Shown here: positions 8,827 to 16,723 of the stretch, one piece after another
Layout of the letters: every line of letters starts with the position of its first letter
Numbering within the stretch: the stretch's first letter is position 1
The notes under the pieces: model-generated
Told to the model about the DNA's origin: nothing
Databases searched by the model: none
What the model saw: the letters and a program-made list of their open reading frames with translations, nothing else
Origin: DASYHQ01 sp038223165
Lineage (GTDB): Bacteria > Planctomycetota > Phycisphaerae > Tepidisphaerales > Tepidisphaeraceae
Direction: 5' to 3'
Assembly: GCA_038223165.1 (NCBI GenBank)
Contig: JBBRHE010000020.1
Span: 1 to 28,026 of the forward strand
Length of the DNA: 28,026 nucleotides
Position numbers and translations under genes: made by a program

Positions 8827-8924
8827 GTAGGATAGGCATTCTGGCCTGTCTCTCTTTCTCTCCCTCCGGTATTCTTTTTTTCCTTGAAGACGGGGGGAGA
8901 GACAGGCAAGAATGCCTGTCCTAC
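8827..8924. repeat. Inverted repeat between permease and binding-protein genes (GTAGGACAGGCATTC family)
   Basis: GTAGGATAGGCATTCTGGCC... at the left end pairs with ...GGCAAGAATGCCTGTCCTAC at the right end, about 27 bp with three mismatches. The inside holds CTCTCTTTCTCTCCC and GGGGGGAGAGA tracts that also partly pair. It lies 32 nt before the SD-led start of the binding-protein gene. A stem here could cause differential expression within the operon, as REP-type stems do in other sugar-transport operons. Confidence 0.72.
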
Positions 8925-8956
8925 AGAAGAGAGAAAGACACTTCGGAGGAGAAACC

Positions 8957-9991
8957 ATGAATCGTCACTCGTTCCTATGTTCGATTATTGTGTTGTGCTT
9001 CGCCGCCCTGCCGTCGCTTGCGAGGGCCGCCGACAAACTGCACATCGGTGTTTCCATTCCCGCGGCAACGCACGGTTGGCCTGCGGGCGTGGGGTGGTGG
9101 GCCGAGCAGTCGATGAAGGACTATCCGGATGTGACCTGGGAGTACCAGCGTGCCTCGAACGCCGCCGAGCAGGCGGGGCAGATCGAGGCGATGGTCGAGA
9201 AGGGAGTCGCGGGGCTGGTCGTGTTGCCGTTCGACTCGGACACCCCGTTGCCGGCGATTAAGAAGGCCAAGAAGCAAGGCGTTTACATCGTCAGCATCGA
9301 CCGCGGGCTGCGCGAACCTGTTGCTGACCTGTACCTGGCTGGTGACAACAGCGCGTTCGGGCGCAAGAGCGCCGAGTTCATGGTCGAGAAGCTGAAGGCC
9401 GACGAGGGTGACAAGCCGAAGAACATCGTGATTCTGCGCGGGATGCCCGTCGAGATCGACCGCGAGCGCTACGACGCCGCGATGGCGGTCTTTAATACGA
9501 ATAAGGACGTCGTGAACGTTCTCGATGCCCAGCCGGGCAACTGGAACCGCCAGGACGCGCACCGCGTGATGCAGACGTATTTGACGAAGTTTAATGACAT
9601 TGATGCCGTCTGGGCCAGTGACGACGACATGGCGCTCGGTGTCGAACAGGCAATCAAAGAAGCCAGCCGCGGTGGTGATATCTGGATCATGGGTGGCGCG
9701 GGGATGAAGGACATCATCAAACGTGTGATGGACAAAGACGCGATGTACCCCGCCGACATCACCTACCCCCCGGGCATGATCGCCGCCGGCATTCACCTGG
9801 CCGTCGCGAACTTAGGCGACGGCAACGAACAAGCCATTGCGGAGAAGATTCCGGCGCATCTAAAAGTCGACAAGAGCAAGCTGCTGAAAGAACCGGCTGC
9901 GGATGACAAACAGCGATCATTGACGATCGACGTGCAGGTCGTCACACCGGAGAATGCGAAGGAATTTTACTTCGCAGAATCGGTCTACTGA
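8957..9991 (+). CDS. Sugar ABC importer, periplasmic substrate-binding protein (RbsB-like)
   Basis: Captures the sugar and delivers it to the permease. The 344 residues fit the type I periplasmic binding family (Peripla_BP_4). A Sec signal peptide spans 1-24 (MNRHSF, hydrophobic core, cleavage after SLARA). The mature protein starts ADKLHIGVSIPAATHGWPAG. Family features are IEAMVEKGVAGLVVLPFDSDTPLPAIKKAKKQGVYIVSIDRG, AGDNSAFGRKSAEFMVEKL, and DIDAVWASDDDMALGVEQAI. The start is fixed by a good SD, CGGAGGAG, 6 nt upstream; an in-frame ATG at 8912 lies inside the inverted repeat and is rejected. The aromatic-rich N-terminus (GWPAGVGWW) is where sugar-stacking residues usually occur. It is the third gene of the importer and convergent with the diguanylate cyclase gene. 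The ligand is uncertain. Confidence 0.95.
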   Translation: MNRHSFLCSIIVLCFAALPSLARAADKLHIGVSIPAATHGWPAGVGWWAEQSMKDYPDVTWEYQRASNAAEQAGQIEAMVEKGVAGLVVLPFDSDTPLPAIKKAKKQGVYIVSIDRGLREPVADLYLAGDNSAFGRKSAEFMVEKLKADEGDKPKNIVILRGMPVEIDRERYDAAMAVFNTNKDVVNVLDAQPGNWNRQDAHRVMQTYLTKFNDIDAVWASDDDMALGVEQAIKEASRGGDIWIMGGAGMKDIIKRVMDKDAMYPADITYPPGMIAAGIHLAVANLGDGNEQAIAEKIPAHLKVDKSKLLKEPAADDKQRSLTIDVQVVTPENAKEFYFAESVY

Positions 9992-10015
9992 TCGACGCTC
10001 TTTGCAAGACAACTT

Positions 10016-10125
10016 AACGCAGAGGCGCAGAGGTGGGAATGCAAAGCGACGCAGAGAAGACGCAGACAATTGCTTGGTTTTCTCTGCGCAACTCTGCGTT
10101 CCCCCCCCTCTGCGCCTCTGCGTTG
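10016..10125. terminator. Long inverted repeat between convergent genes (CGCAGAGGCGCAGAG family)
   Basis: AACGCAGAGGCGCAGAGG... at 10016 pairs with ...CCTCTGCGCCTCTGCGTT ending at 10124, giving about 45-bp arms with a few mismatches around a short centre (AATTGCTTGG). It fills most of the gap between the binding-protein gene and the convergent cyclase gene, so it probably terminates both, although there is no T-run outside the stem. Its sequence is simple and purine-biased, like a widespread class of intergenic palindromes. Confidence 0.68.
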
Positions 10126-10140
10126 TTCTTGTCTGCTTAG

Positions 10141-11139
10141 TTACGCCGACATTGCCAACTGTTCACACCGCATCACGCGATTGCGACCGGCATCCTTTGC
10201 CCGGTACAGCGCTGCGTCGGCCATCGCCAGCAGTTGGTTGGCGTTGCCGGGTTTGTTGCTGTGCAGCGAGCCGACACCGACACTCATGTTCACACCGACC
10301 TCGCGGTTGAGCACCTTTGCCGATTCCGTGCGGAACTCTTCGCGGACGCGGTCGATGACGTTTACCGCTTCCTCGGCCGTCGCGTGGGGCAATAGCAGGA
10401 TGAACTCATCACCACCATACCGAGCCGCTACGTCCATCTTGCGCATGTTCGCAGCGATGACCTTTCCCGCCACCTGCAGCAACTGATCGCCTACGCCGTG
10501 ACCGAAGCTGTCGTTCAGTTGCTTGTACCCATCCAGGTCGATCATAACGCACGACAAGTCATGACCATGCCGGCTCGAATCGCCGAACAGTTGCTCGCTG
10601 ACCTTGCTGAAATGCCTGCGGTTGTACAACCCGGTCAACGGATCGGTCGCGGCCATTTGTTCGACACGCTGCAGGGATTCTTCCAGCTGCGCGTTTTTGA
10701 ACTGAACCTGCAACAGCGCCGCTTCCAGGTCGTGGCGCAGCGATTCATTCTCACGCTTTACCGACGCGACGATCAGGTTTTTCTCAATCACCAGTGGGAT
10801 CGTGAACAGGTAGTCCCCCACCTTCACAACGTAATCCGTCGCGCCGCGCCGAATCGCCTCGGCAGCGATCTTGCCGACGTTTTCACCCGTCACCATGACG
10901 ACGGGTGTCAGACAGCGGGTGCGAATCTCTCCGAGCAGTTCCATACCGTTGCCGTCGGGCAAGTTGTAGTCGGTCAGGATGAGGTTGAACGAGGTAAGGT
11001 CCTCGTTCAGCGCGTCTTTGCGCGTGCCGACCGCGACGACCGATCCGGCGCCGAAGTGGTCTTCGAGCGTCTCGCGAATCAGCTCGCGCTGATCGGCATC
11101 GTCTTCGATGATGAGCAGTCGAATGCGTTCCACGTTCAC
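10141..11139 (-). CDS. Response regulator with diguanylate cyclase output (REC-GGDEF)
   Basis: Predicted to make c-di-GMP from two GTP when its receiver is phosphorylated. Of 332 residues, 1-120 form a CheY-like receiver (acidic IEDD near 11-14, phospho-acceptor D57 in LILTDYNLPDG, VMVTGE, conserved K106). A coiled-coil linker covers about 128-162. The GGDEF domain follows: TDPLTGLYNRRHF, the metal-binding region DLDGYKQLNDSFGHGVGD, active-site GGDEF at 242-246, and ADAALYRAKDAGRNRV. An RxxD inhibitory site (233-236) lies exactly five residues before GGDEF, so product feedback is likely. The start is GTG with weak AAAGG upstream; the second GTG codon two positions later is possible. It is the last gene of a kinase-receiver-cyclase run, 119 nt after the receiver gene. 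Confidence 0.95.
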   Translation of the reverse strand: MNVERIRLLIIEDDADQRELIRETLEDHFGAGSVVAVGTRKDALNEDLTSFNLILTDYNLPDGNGMELLGEIRTRCLTPVVMVTGENVGKIAAEAIRRGATDYVVKVGDYLFTIPLVIEKNLIVASVKRENESLRHDLEAALLQVQFKNAQLEESLQRVEQMAATDPLTGLYNRRHFSKVSEQLFGDSSRHGHDLSCVMIDLDGYKQLNDSFGHGVGDQLLQVAGKVIAANMRKMDVAARYGGDEFILLLPHATAEEAVNVIDRVREEFRTESAKVLNREVGVNMSVGVGSLHSNKPGNANQLLAMADAALYRAKDAGRNRVMRCEQLAMSA

Positions 11140-11258
11140 CTTTCGCGTTCAGGCCCGCCCCTACCGAACGTGCCGTTCGGACATCGCAGGTCCGCCTGAA
11201 AATACGATTCAATTTCACACCCGCCAAACACGGGTTTTCGCTCAAACATTCCGGAGCA

Positions 11259-11810
11259 CTACCTTCGGCACTGTTCGGCCGGCAGGTGGTGCCGCGGGTA
11301 TTGGTGCACGGTCAGCCAGTAATTCGTGCTCGCCAGCACCGTCTTCAGAAACTGCTCGGCGTTGGCTGGCTTGATCGTGTAGCTGTTGGCCCCGTTCGCT
11401 GCGGCCCGTTGCATTTCGGCTTCATCGCTCACGCCGGTCATCATCACGATCGGAATTTCCTTAAAAGCCGGATTAGACCGGATACGCCGCAGGCACTCCT
11501 GACCGTCCATGCCGGGCATTTCGATATCGAGGAAAATCAGACCCGGTCGGGGCGCGTTGGCGTGGGCTCCGGACTGACCCAGAAACTCCAGCGCTTCCAT
11601 GCCGTTTTTCACCTCGTAGACGAGGTTGGCGACCTTGCTCGCTGCGATCGCGTCGCGAACGAGCATTCGGCAGTCGGGGTCGTCGTCAACGAGCAGGATA
11701 GGGAATGGCTCCCCTGCCAGCCCCATCTGCGTCGCCGACAGCTTGGGCATCACGTTCACCGGAAACCCGACGGCCGTGAACGGTTGATGTTGTTGCTTTT
11801 CGTGTGACAT
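11259..11810 (-). CDS. Stand-alone response regulator receiver protein
   Basis: CheY-like phospho-receiver of 183 residues without an output domain, of the Rcp1-like type that often pairs with kinases of the neighbouring kind. An N-terminal tail of about 35 residues precedes the receiver. Acidic residues D42-D44 (ILLVDDDPD), the phospho-acceptor D95 in LIFLDIEMPGMDG, the Thr of VMMTG and the Lys of YTIKP are all present, so it should be phosphorylated. A short C-terminal tail (HQYPRHHLPAEQCRR) is rich in His/Arg. The start is decided by the SD: GAGGAG sits 6 nt before the ATG at 11810, whereas the in-frame ATG at 11816 abuts it. Its SD-led start is 32 nt after the kinase stop, so it is surely cotranscribed. 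It may dock between kinase and cyclase in a relay, or titrate phosphate; this is inference. Confidence 0.93.
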   Translation of the reverse strand: MSHEKQQHQPFTAVGFPVNVMPKLSATQMGLAGEPFPILLVDDDPDCRMLVRDAIAASKVANLVYEVKNGMEALEFLGQSGAHANAPRPGLIFLDIEMPGMDGQECLRRIRSNPAFKEIPIVMMTGVSDEAEMQRAAANGANSYTIKPANAEQFLKTVLASTNYWLTVHQYPRHHLPAEQCRR

Positions 11811-11842
11811 CTTCATCTCCTCATCTGTCGCTCGTCAGCGAT

Positions 11843-13591
11843 TCATGCCGCCGCGAACAAGCTGCCGCGCTGTGGCGGAGTCGGCGATTCGTCGCCGGCC
11901 AAAAACAGTCCGTTGATCGTGAACTTAAACGTCGTGCCTCGCCCGATCTGGCTTTCCACCCAGATTTTTCCGTTGTACGTCTCGATGATGCTCTTCACGC
12001 TCGCCAGCCCCACACCCTTACCCGCGATGTTCTGCACCGCCTGGCTCTTACCGCGACGGAAAACCTGGAACACCTTCGGCAAATCGGCCTCTTCAATGCC
12101 GAGCCCCGTGTCCTGCACGTAAAACTCGACCTCCCCCTCGCGGCGTGCGCAACCGATGTGGATCTCGCACGTCGGGCCATCACCCATGTATTTAATCGCG
12201 TTGTCGATCAAGTTCTGGAACACCTGCCGCACCCGCGCCCGCTCGGCCTGCAAGTGTGGTAGCGCGGTGTCGACAATGATCGATATCCCACGGCTGCGCA
12301 GATCCTCGTCAAACATGCCGGCAAGTTCTTCGACGATCGCCGTCGGGTCGACTCGCTCGCTCTTCTGGCGATGCGTTTTGATCCGACTCAACTCAAGCAA
12401 TTCGGCGATCAGATCGCTTTCGACCTCGACGTTCTTCTGGATGCGCTCCAGTCGATGAATGATCTCGTCATCAAACTTCTCGCGATGCTTCATCAACAAC
12501 ATCGACGCCATGCCCGCGATGTTGCGCAGTGGCGCGCTCAGGTCGTGCGACACGGCCCGCAGGAACTCTTCCTTCTCCGAAATTTCACTACTCAAGCGTC
12601 GGTTAGCGACTTCCAGCTCGACCGTTCGCTGACTGACGCGCTCCTCAAGGTCGCGGTTTGCCTCACCCAACTGCATATTCGCTTCGGCCAACTGCGTATT
12701 GGCAACGGCCAGGCTGTGGTTGGCGGCCTCCAGATCGTCCTGCTGTTTCTTGACCGTGATCACCATCTCGTTGAACGAGCGGGCCAGGTGGCCAATGGTG
12801 TCCGGCCGATGGATCGCCACGCGGGCGCTCAGGTCCCCATTGGCGATACGCGCGGTCGCGACGACGAGCTCGCGAATCGGTGAGAAGATGCGATGCACCA
12901 GCATCGAAACGAGCCCCAGACTCAGCAGCACGACAAACGCGCAGATCGCGACGAGCATCAACCGAATGCTCGCCAACCTCGCTTCATCGTCGGCCTGCGT
13001 GATCGCGACGGTCACATAACCGACTAGTCGTGACGTCCCGACTTTCGCAGACTTTCCACTGTCCGGTGGGATAAGCTGGACCACTGGCACCGTCGCGTAC
13101 GAGAAGTGCCCAAGTGATGGCGTCTGACCGTGCTGGATTTTCAGCAGGTTTTGCGTGTCGATCTGCCAGCCACCGATAAACGTCGGGTTGGCGGTGTCGA
13201 TTTCCGGATCGGTGCACGCGACGGTCAGCAGCAGACCGTTTGCATCGTAAAATCCAATCGCAGTGATGTCGGGGTTCTTCAGGATCTTTCTGGCGATACG
13301 ATCGAGGTCGGCTACGTCACGACGAATGAGCTGACGTTCGCTGGCCATCCCCAGTGTGTGCGACACTTCGATCGCGTGCTCTCCCATCACGCGCCCGAAC
13401 ACTTTTCGCGTCTCGTTTGAGTACAGCCACAGCGAGCTGCCCAGCGCCAGCACCAGCAACCCCATGAACACCAGCACGAGCTTGGCCTGCAACCCCACCT
13501 GCGCCGTGATACGCCGATACCACGGCGCGTGCTGCGACCACGCTCGCATGAGCTCGCGGTAATCGGCAGAATGATCCGTCTGGTCCGCCAT
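11843..13591 (-). CDS. Membrane sensor histidine kinase (periplasmic sensor-HAMP-HisKA-HATPase)
   Basis: Senses an extracytoplasmic cue and phosphorylates a receiver. From ATG at 13591 it has 582 residues: TM1 at 37-57, a periplasmic sensor of about 150 residues (58-209, sCACHE/PAS-like by size, with DITAIGFYDANGLLLTVA), TM2 at 210-233, HAMP at 234-287 (SPIRELVVATARIANGDLSAR), and a long heptad-rich coiled coil at 280-335 with ANxxLAxAN repeats. HisKA has H349 in FLRAVSHDLSAPLRN. The HATPase has N-box QNLIDNAIKY (N460), DTGLGI (494-499) and GKGVGLA (524-530). An in-frame ATG at 13777 is rejected because the extra 62 residues are translated repeat sequence. No SD is seen at the chosen start, so other nearby starts are possible. 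It heads the three-gene signalling operon. Confidence 0.93.
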   Translation of the reverse strand: MADQTDHSADYRELMRAWSQHAPWYRRITAQVGLQAKLVLVFMGLLVLALGSSLWLYSNETRKVFGRVMGEHAIEVSHTLGMASERQLIRRDVADLDRIARKILKNPDITAIGFYDANGLLLTVACTDPEIDTANPTFIGGWQIDTQNLLKIQHGQTPSLGHFSYATVPVVQLIPPDSGKSAKVGTSRLVGYVTVAITQADDEARLASIRLMLVAICAFVVLLSLGLVSMLVHRIFSPIRELVVATARIANGDLSARVAIHRPDTIGHLARSFNEMVITVKKQQDDLEAANHSLAVANTQLAEANMQLGEANRDLEERVSQRTVELEVANRRLSSEISEKEEFLRAVSHDLSAPLRNIAGMASMLLMKHREKFDDEIIHRLERIQKNVEVESDLIAELLELSRIKTHRQKSERVDPTAIVEELAGMFDEDLRSRGISIIVDTALPHLQAERARVRQVFQNLIDNAIKYMGDGPTCEIHIGCARREGEVEFYVQDTGLGIEEADLPKVFQVFRRGKSQAVQNIAGKGVGLASVKSIIETYNGKIWVESQIGRGTTFKFTINGLFLAGDESPTPPQRGSLFAAA

Positions 13592-13748
13592 GGGTAACGC
13601 TGCCGACAATGTCGACACCGCTACGGTTTCATCGTCGGGCGCGATGGGCGGGTTAACCTGCGTAGGCAGGATCGGCAAGCAATTGCGGGGAATCCGAACT
13701 GATAGACGAGTTATCAGACGTGCCCTTGATTCAAGGCGCGGCACCAAA

Positions 13749-13877
13749 CCGGTGGCATGGGCGTCGCGCCCATGCATACAGATTCCTGGTGGGTGCGCTC
13801 AATACGAGCAGCAGCGTTTGTAGATGGGCAAGCTAGCTGTCCTGCTGACACGCATCGGCGAGACGCCCATGCCACGG
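13749..13877. repeat. Element with GTGGCATGGGC terminal inverted repeats, copy 1 (MITE-like)
   Basis: The left end CCGGTGGCATGGGCGTC (13749-13765) and the right end GACGCCCATGCCACGG (13862-13877) form terminal inverted repeats around about 95 bp of unrelated-looking sequence. The left arm has its own small palindrome (GGGCGTCGCGCCC). The same ends bound the element at 19637-19824. It fills most of the 299-bp gap between the lipoprotein gene and the kinase gene; nothing else is recognised there. Confidence 0.7.
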
Positions 13878-13890
13878 TCTCTGCATCGTC

Positions 13891-15081
13891 CTATCGCACA
13901 CCGACGTTCAGCGTGATGGGCCGCTCGATGATCAGTGGCACTTCAACCAGAACATGCCCCGCCGGTGTGCGGACGCTGGTCTCGACCCACTTGCCTTCGA
14001 TCGTCGCGCCGACCGTGCCCGGTGGCATACTCGCGATCTCGATGATCGGACGGATGATCGGTGAACCGGGGTGCGGGTGAATCGTCAAATCCACCCGACC
14101 GATGCGCGCGATGACTCTGTAGACACCCGTCGTCTCGTTGTACCCGTCGTTGTTTACATCGCCTGGTGAGACGCGGTCGATCTGACCGGTCTCCTCGGCG
14201 ACCTCAATCGTCGCAACGCTGGAATGTTGTTTCGTATAGGGTGCCCGATGTTCCGGTGGCAAATCGAACGGCGCCGCCAGGCTCACCGCATCAGCGAACG
14301 CGCGACCGTCGCTGTAGAGCGCGACGACACTGCCGTCGGCCCGCTTTAACACCAACCGCATCGCGTTCGCCTCAGTGATCGCGTACGAGTCTGCGGGCAC
14401 GTCATCTCCGTCGAGCGCCGCCCATCGCTGGGATTTCCCGTCCGGCCATTTTGTAACAACCGCGCTTCCCTTCCGCTCGATCACCCAGCGCTTTGGCGCT
14501 GCCTCTGCATCAACCAGCGTCTTGGTATTGTCAACGAGCACCACGTCGTCCACCCATCGCACCGGCCCATCAAACTTCAGCGTCAGGTCGCCTGGTGGCC
14601 CTGCGGGCAGTGCGGAAATGTCGACCCAGAGCGGTGTCCACTTTTTTTCAGAAACAGCGCGCGTGAACGACGCCGTGACCACGCCGCCCTTCACGTAGTT
14701 GAGTGTGACGTTCGCAGGCCCGTCGGCGTAGACGTACACGCCGGCGAGCGTCCAATGATCGGGCAGCGTCTTGTCGGCAAGCAACGACGACAGGCGGATC
14801 GTCATCCCATCCCGCGCCGCCAACGCCGACCCACCCGTATGCACCACCGCGCGCGGCACACTCACGACCCGACCCCCCAGCTGAAACACAGAATCGGTCG
14901 GTGATTCAAATCCCAACACCACTGCAAACCGCTCATCCCCCAGCGACGGATCGGCCCGCAGCATCTGCACGCCAAGGGGTTCGGTGGAAAGAGGGGGTGG
15001 AACCGGAACAGGGGCGCAAGCGGAGATCAATGCGCCCCACGAGAGGATTGAAAAGCGGATGAGGAATGATCGTGACACCAC
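13891..15081 (-). CDS. Predicted lipoprotein with carbohydrate-binding-like fold and a lone dockerin-like calcium loop
   Basis: A 396-residue protein of unknown function, probably lipid-anchored. Residues 1-22 form a lipoprotein signal peptide with lipobox ISAC (C22), followed by a Pro-rich linker (APVPVPPP). Residues 50-185 read like a beta-sandwich binding module (SVPRAVVHTGGSALAARDG..IRLSSLL, WTPLWVDISALPAGPPGDLTLKFDGPVRWVDDVVLVD), resembling CBM jelly-roll domains in which a WVDDVVLVD-type strand ends the domain. Near residue 306 the motif GDVNNDGYNE matches a dockerin/EF-hand-type calcium loop, present only once. The start is GTG followed by GTG, with no SD. The gene is monocistronic between two repeat-rich gaps. 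A role in polysaccharide binding is inferred from fold impression only. Confidence 0.75.
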   Translation of the reverse strand: MVSRSFLIRFSILSWGALISACAPVPVPPPLSTEPLGVQMLRADPSLGDERFAVVLGFESPTDSVFQLGGRVVSVPRAVVHTGGSALAARDGMTIRLSSLLADKTLPDHWTLAGVYVYADGPANVTLNYVKGGVVTASFTRAVSEKKWTPLWVDISALPAGPPGDLTLKFDGPVRWVDDVVLVDNTKTLVDAEAAPKRWVIERKGSAVVTKWPDGKSQRWAALDGDDVPADSYAITEANAMRLVLKRADGSVVALYSDGRAFADAVSLAAPFDLPPEHRAPYTKQHSSVATIEVAEETGQIDRVSPGDVNNDGYNETTGVYRVIARIGRVDLTIHPHPGSPIIRPIIEIASMPPGTVGATIEGKWVETSVRTPAGHVLVEVPLIIERPITLNVGVR

Positions 15082-15147
15082 TGGCCCGAAGGTAGCCGGA
15101 TGGAACGGGATTCACAATGCGATGAGTCGCAATCGGGTCCCCTTTCC

Positions 15148-15269
15148 CAGGGCAATCGCATGTGGACTAGGCATCCGCGTTACAGCTTCAAAATCGCCGG
15201 CCGGTCCAAAAGCCAAACCGCACTAGCGGGCCAAAAATTCAGATCGACGTTCCACATGCGATTGCCCTG
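15148..15269. repeat. Element with perfect 19-bp terminal inverted repeats (CAGGGCAATCGCATGTGGA)
   Basis: CAGGGCAATCGCATGTGGA at 15148-15166 is repeated exactly in inverted orientation at 15251-15269, enclosing 84 bp. The pairing continues weakly outward into CCCC/GGGG tracts. A second palindrome (15271-15323) directly follows, so the 311-bp gap upstream of the lipoprotein gene is almost wholly made of two nested or adjacent elements. No gene is seen in it. Confidence 0.75.
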
Positions 15270-15270
15270 T

Positions 15271-15323
15271 CCCCTCTCCCCCGTGTACTTGCGGTACACC
15301 AGGAGAGGGTTAGCGTGAGGGGG
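15271..15323. repeat. REP-like palindrome (CTCTCC...GGAGAG)
   Basis: CCCTCTCCCCCGTGTAC pairs with GGTACACCAGGAGAGGG around a TTGC loop, followed by TTAGCGTGAGGGGG. The layout 'CCTCTCCC..loop..GGAGAGGGTTAG.GTGAGGGG' is a recurring intergenic repeat in many bacteria (general knowledge). It lies about 70 bp past the 3' end of the PDZ protein gene and may act as its terminator or mRNA stabiliser. Confidence 0.65.
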
Positions 15324-15392
15324 CGTGGGTCGACAAACAGGTTCGTCCCATGAGGACATGAGAGGGGCCGGAGGCGTTGCGCGATTTGAATA

Positions 15393-16466
15393 TTACTTTG
15401 GCTTTGGCAATTGCGCGTCGACCGTCACTTCGATGCGCTCTGTGCCGCGCCCCAGAACCAATGTTGTTGGCCCGCGCACGTCGGTCAGCAGTGCGGCCAT
15501 CGAGGTGATGTCGGGGACCCGTTGGCCGGCGATCGTCAGCAGCAGGTCGCCGGGCTGAACACCGGCGGTGGCGGCGGGGGATTCGGGTTCGATCGTCAGG
15601 ACCTCCAGGCCCGGTCGGTCGATGATCTTCATCGTGGCCAGGTGGCCTTGTTGAGGGGTCGGCAGTTCGCCGATCGTCATGCCGAGTTGGCTGCGCTGGG
15701 CGCGACCGTCCGTGCGGAGGTTTTCGATAAGCGTCGCGTAACCCGGTCCACCCAGGAAACGACCCCAACGGAGGACACCGACCGCGCCATCGGGCGTGAC
15801 GACAACCGCGCTGTCGCGGCTGGTGCCGGTCCAGACGATCAGTCGGGTGTCGTCACCGCACAGTGCGATGAGCAGCGCCCCTTCGACCGGGCGGTGCGGC
15901 GCGATCGTCAATGGTTTGGCGATCGGTCGATCGACGCGCAACAGTGTGATCGCGGTGTGTTTGTCGGCAGCGACGATCGTCGCGGTCGCGGTCACGCCGT
16001 CTTTTGTCACGATGCGGAGCGGGTCGGGCAGTTGCGCGCGATCCAGATACGCCGGCACGACCAGCTCGCTACCATCGTTGACGGCGATGCCGATCGTCAC
16101 CACTTCACCGGCGACCGACGTCGGCGTGACGGTGGGACGGGTCGTTGCGTCACCGCTGTCGGTTGTTGGTGCCGTCGTCGCGCCGGTGGCGCTGGCCTGG
16201 TCTTCGTTGAGGCGTTGGCGAAGATCGGGGTTAAGACGCTTTTCCCACTTCCGCAGCACATCGGTCGCAGGGTTGATCGCTTTGGCGGGCAGGTAAACGC
16301 GAACGATGCCTTCAACCGTGCGGCAGTAAGTCTGGCGGACCTCGCTATCCAGTTGCTGCAACAACGTCGATTGTGACGTTGGCTGGATCGTGGCGATCGG
16401 TTGCTGAGCGCGCACCGTCGGCGAAACACTGCTGGTGGCGACGAGGATGGCGAGCAGCGTACGCAT
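15393..16466 (-). CDS. Secreted HtrA-like PDZ protein, predicted catalytically inactive
   Basis: About 357 residues from ATG at 16466 (MRTLLAILVATSSVSPTVRA, signal peptide). Starts at 16487 or 16502 are possible, but the latter touches an inverted repeat. A linker rich in Thr/Ala/Pro follows. The middle has the two-barrel trypsin-like pattern of HtrA/DegP (VVTIGIAVNDGSELVVPAYL ... ATATIVAADKHTAITLLRVDRP), but the His of the 'VVTN.HV' motif is Tyr, the Asp of 'DIAL' is missing, and no GNSGG loop exists. The C-terminus (about 262-350) is an intact PDZ domain (SQLGMTIGE, GLEVLTIEPESPAATAGVQPGDLLLTIAGQRV). Proteolysis is therefore unlikely; a scaffold or peptide-sensing role is inferred. It is the third gene after the sigma and anti-sigma genes, a layout like rpoE-rseA-mucD, although a 257-bp gap with an inverted repeat separates it. 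Confidence 0.85.
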   Translation of the reverse strand: MRTLLAILVATSSVSPTVRAQQPIATIQPTSQSTLLQQLDSEVRQTYCRTVEGIVRVYLPAKAINPATDVLRKWEKRLNPDLRQRLNEDQASATGATTAPTTDSGDATTRPTVTPTSVAGEVVTIGIAVNDGSELVVPAYLDRAQLPDPLRIVTKDGVTATATIVAADKHTAITLLRVDRPIAKPLTIAPHRPVEGALLIALCGDDTRLIVWTGTSRDSAVVVTPDGAVGVLRWGRFLGGPGYATLIENLRTDGRAQRSQLGMTIGELPTPQQGHLATMKIIDRPGLEVLTIEPESPAATAGVQPGDLLLTIAGQRVPDITSMAALLTDVRGPTTLVLGRGTERIEVTVDAQLPKPK

Positions 16467-16501
16467 GATCTCAAACTTCAACGACATCGGAACCCAATGC
16501 A

Positions 16502-16598
16502 ATCACAGAAGACACCGAGAACGCAGAGGGCACAGAGAGAAAGATCAGATTGTTGAGTTCTGCTCTCAATATTTTTCTGTGTCCTTGCGCTCTGTGAT
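16502..16598. repeat. Inverted repeat upstream of the PDZ gene (ATCACAGAG family)
   Basis: ATCACAGAAGACACCGAG... (from 16502) pairs imperfectly with TTTCTGTGTCCTTGCGCTCT... ending at 16598. The two arms share ATCACAGAG..GCA..G..CACAGA-type sequence. It separates the PDZ gene from the anti-sigma gene and lies in the 5' leader of the PDZ gene. It is similar in style to the element at 10016-10125. The rest of the gap to 16723 shows no gene; a short TCGGC/GCCGA stem lies just past the anti-sigma stop. Confidence 0.6.
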
Positions 16599-16723
16599 CC
16601 GCGGGTGGTAATCGTTTTTGCTGTCGTTTGTTCGACAGATGCGCCCACGAACCCTTGTATCGGGCACAGAACACGATCCCACATGATAAGGTTTATCGGC
16701 TGAAAACCGGCCGAGGACCATTA

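Noticed and set aside
8912..8956. Earlier in-frame start of the sugar-binding protein
   Set aside because: The ATG lies inside an inverted repeat and would place 15 residues before a normal signal peptide; the SD fits the ATG at 8957.
13592..13777. N-terminal extension of the histidine kinase to an ATG at 13777
   Set aside because: The first residues (MHGRDAHAT) are translated inverted-repeat sequence, and the remaining extension has no domain pattern.
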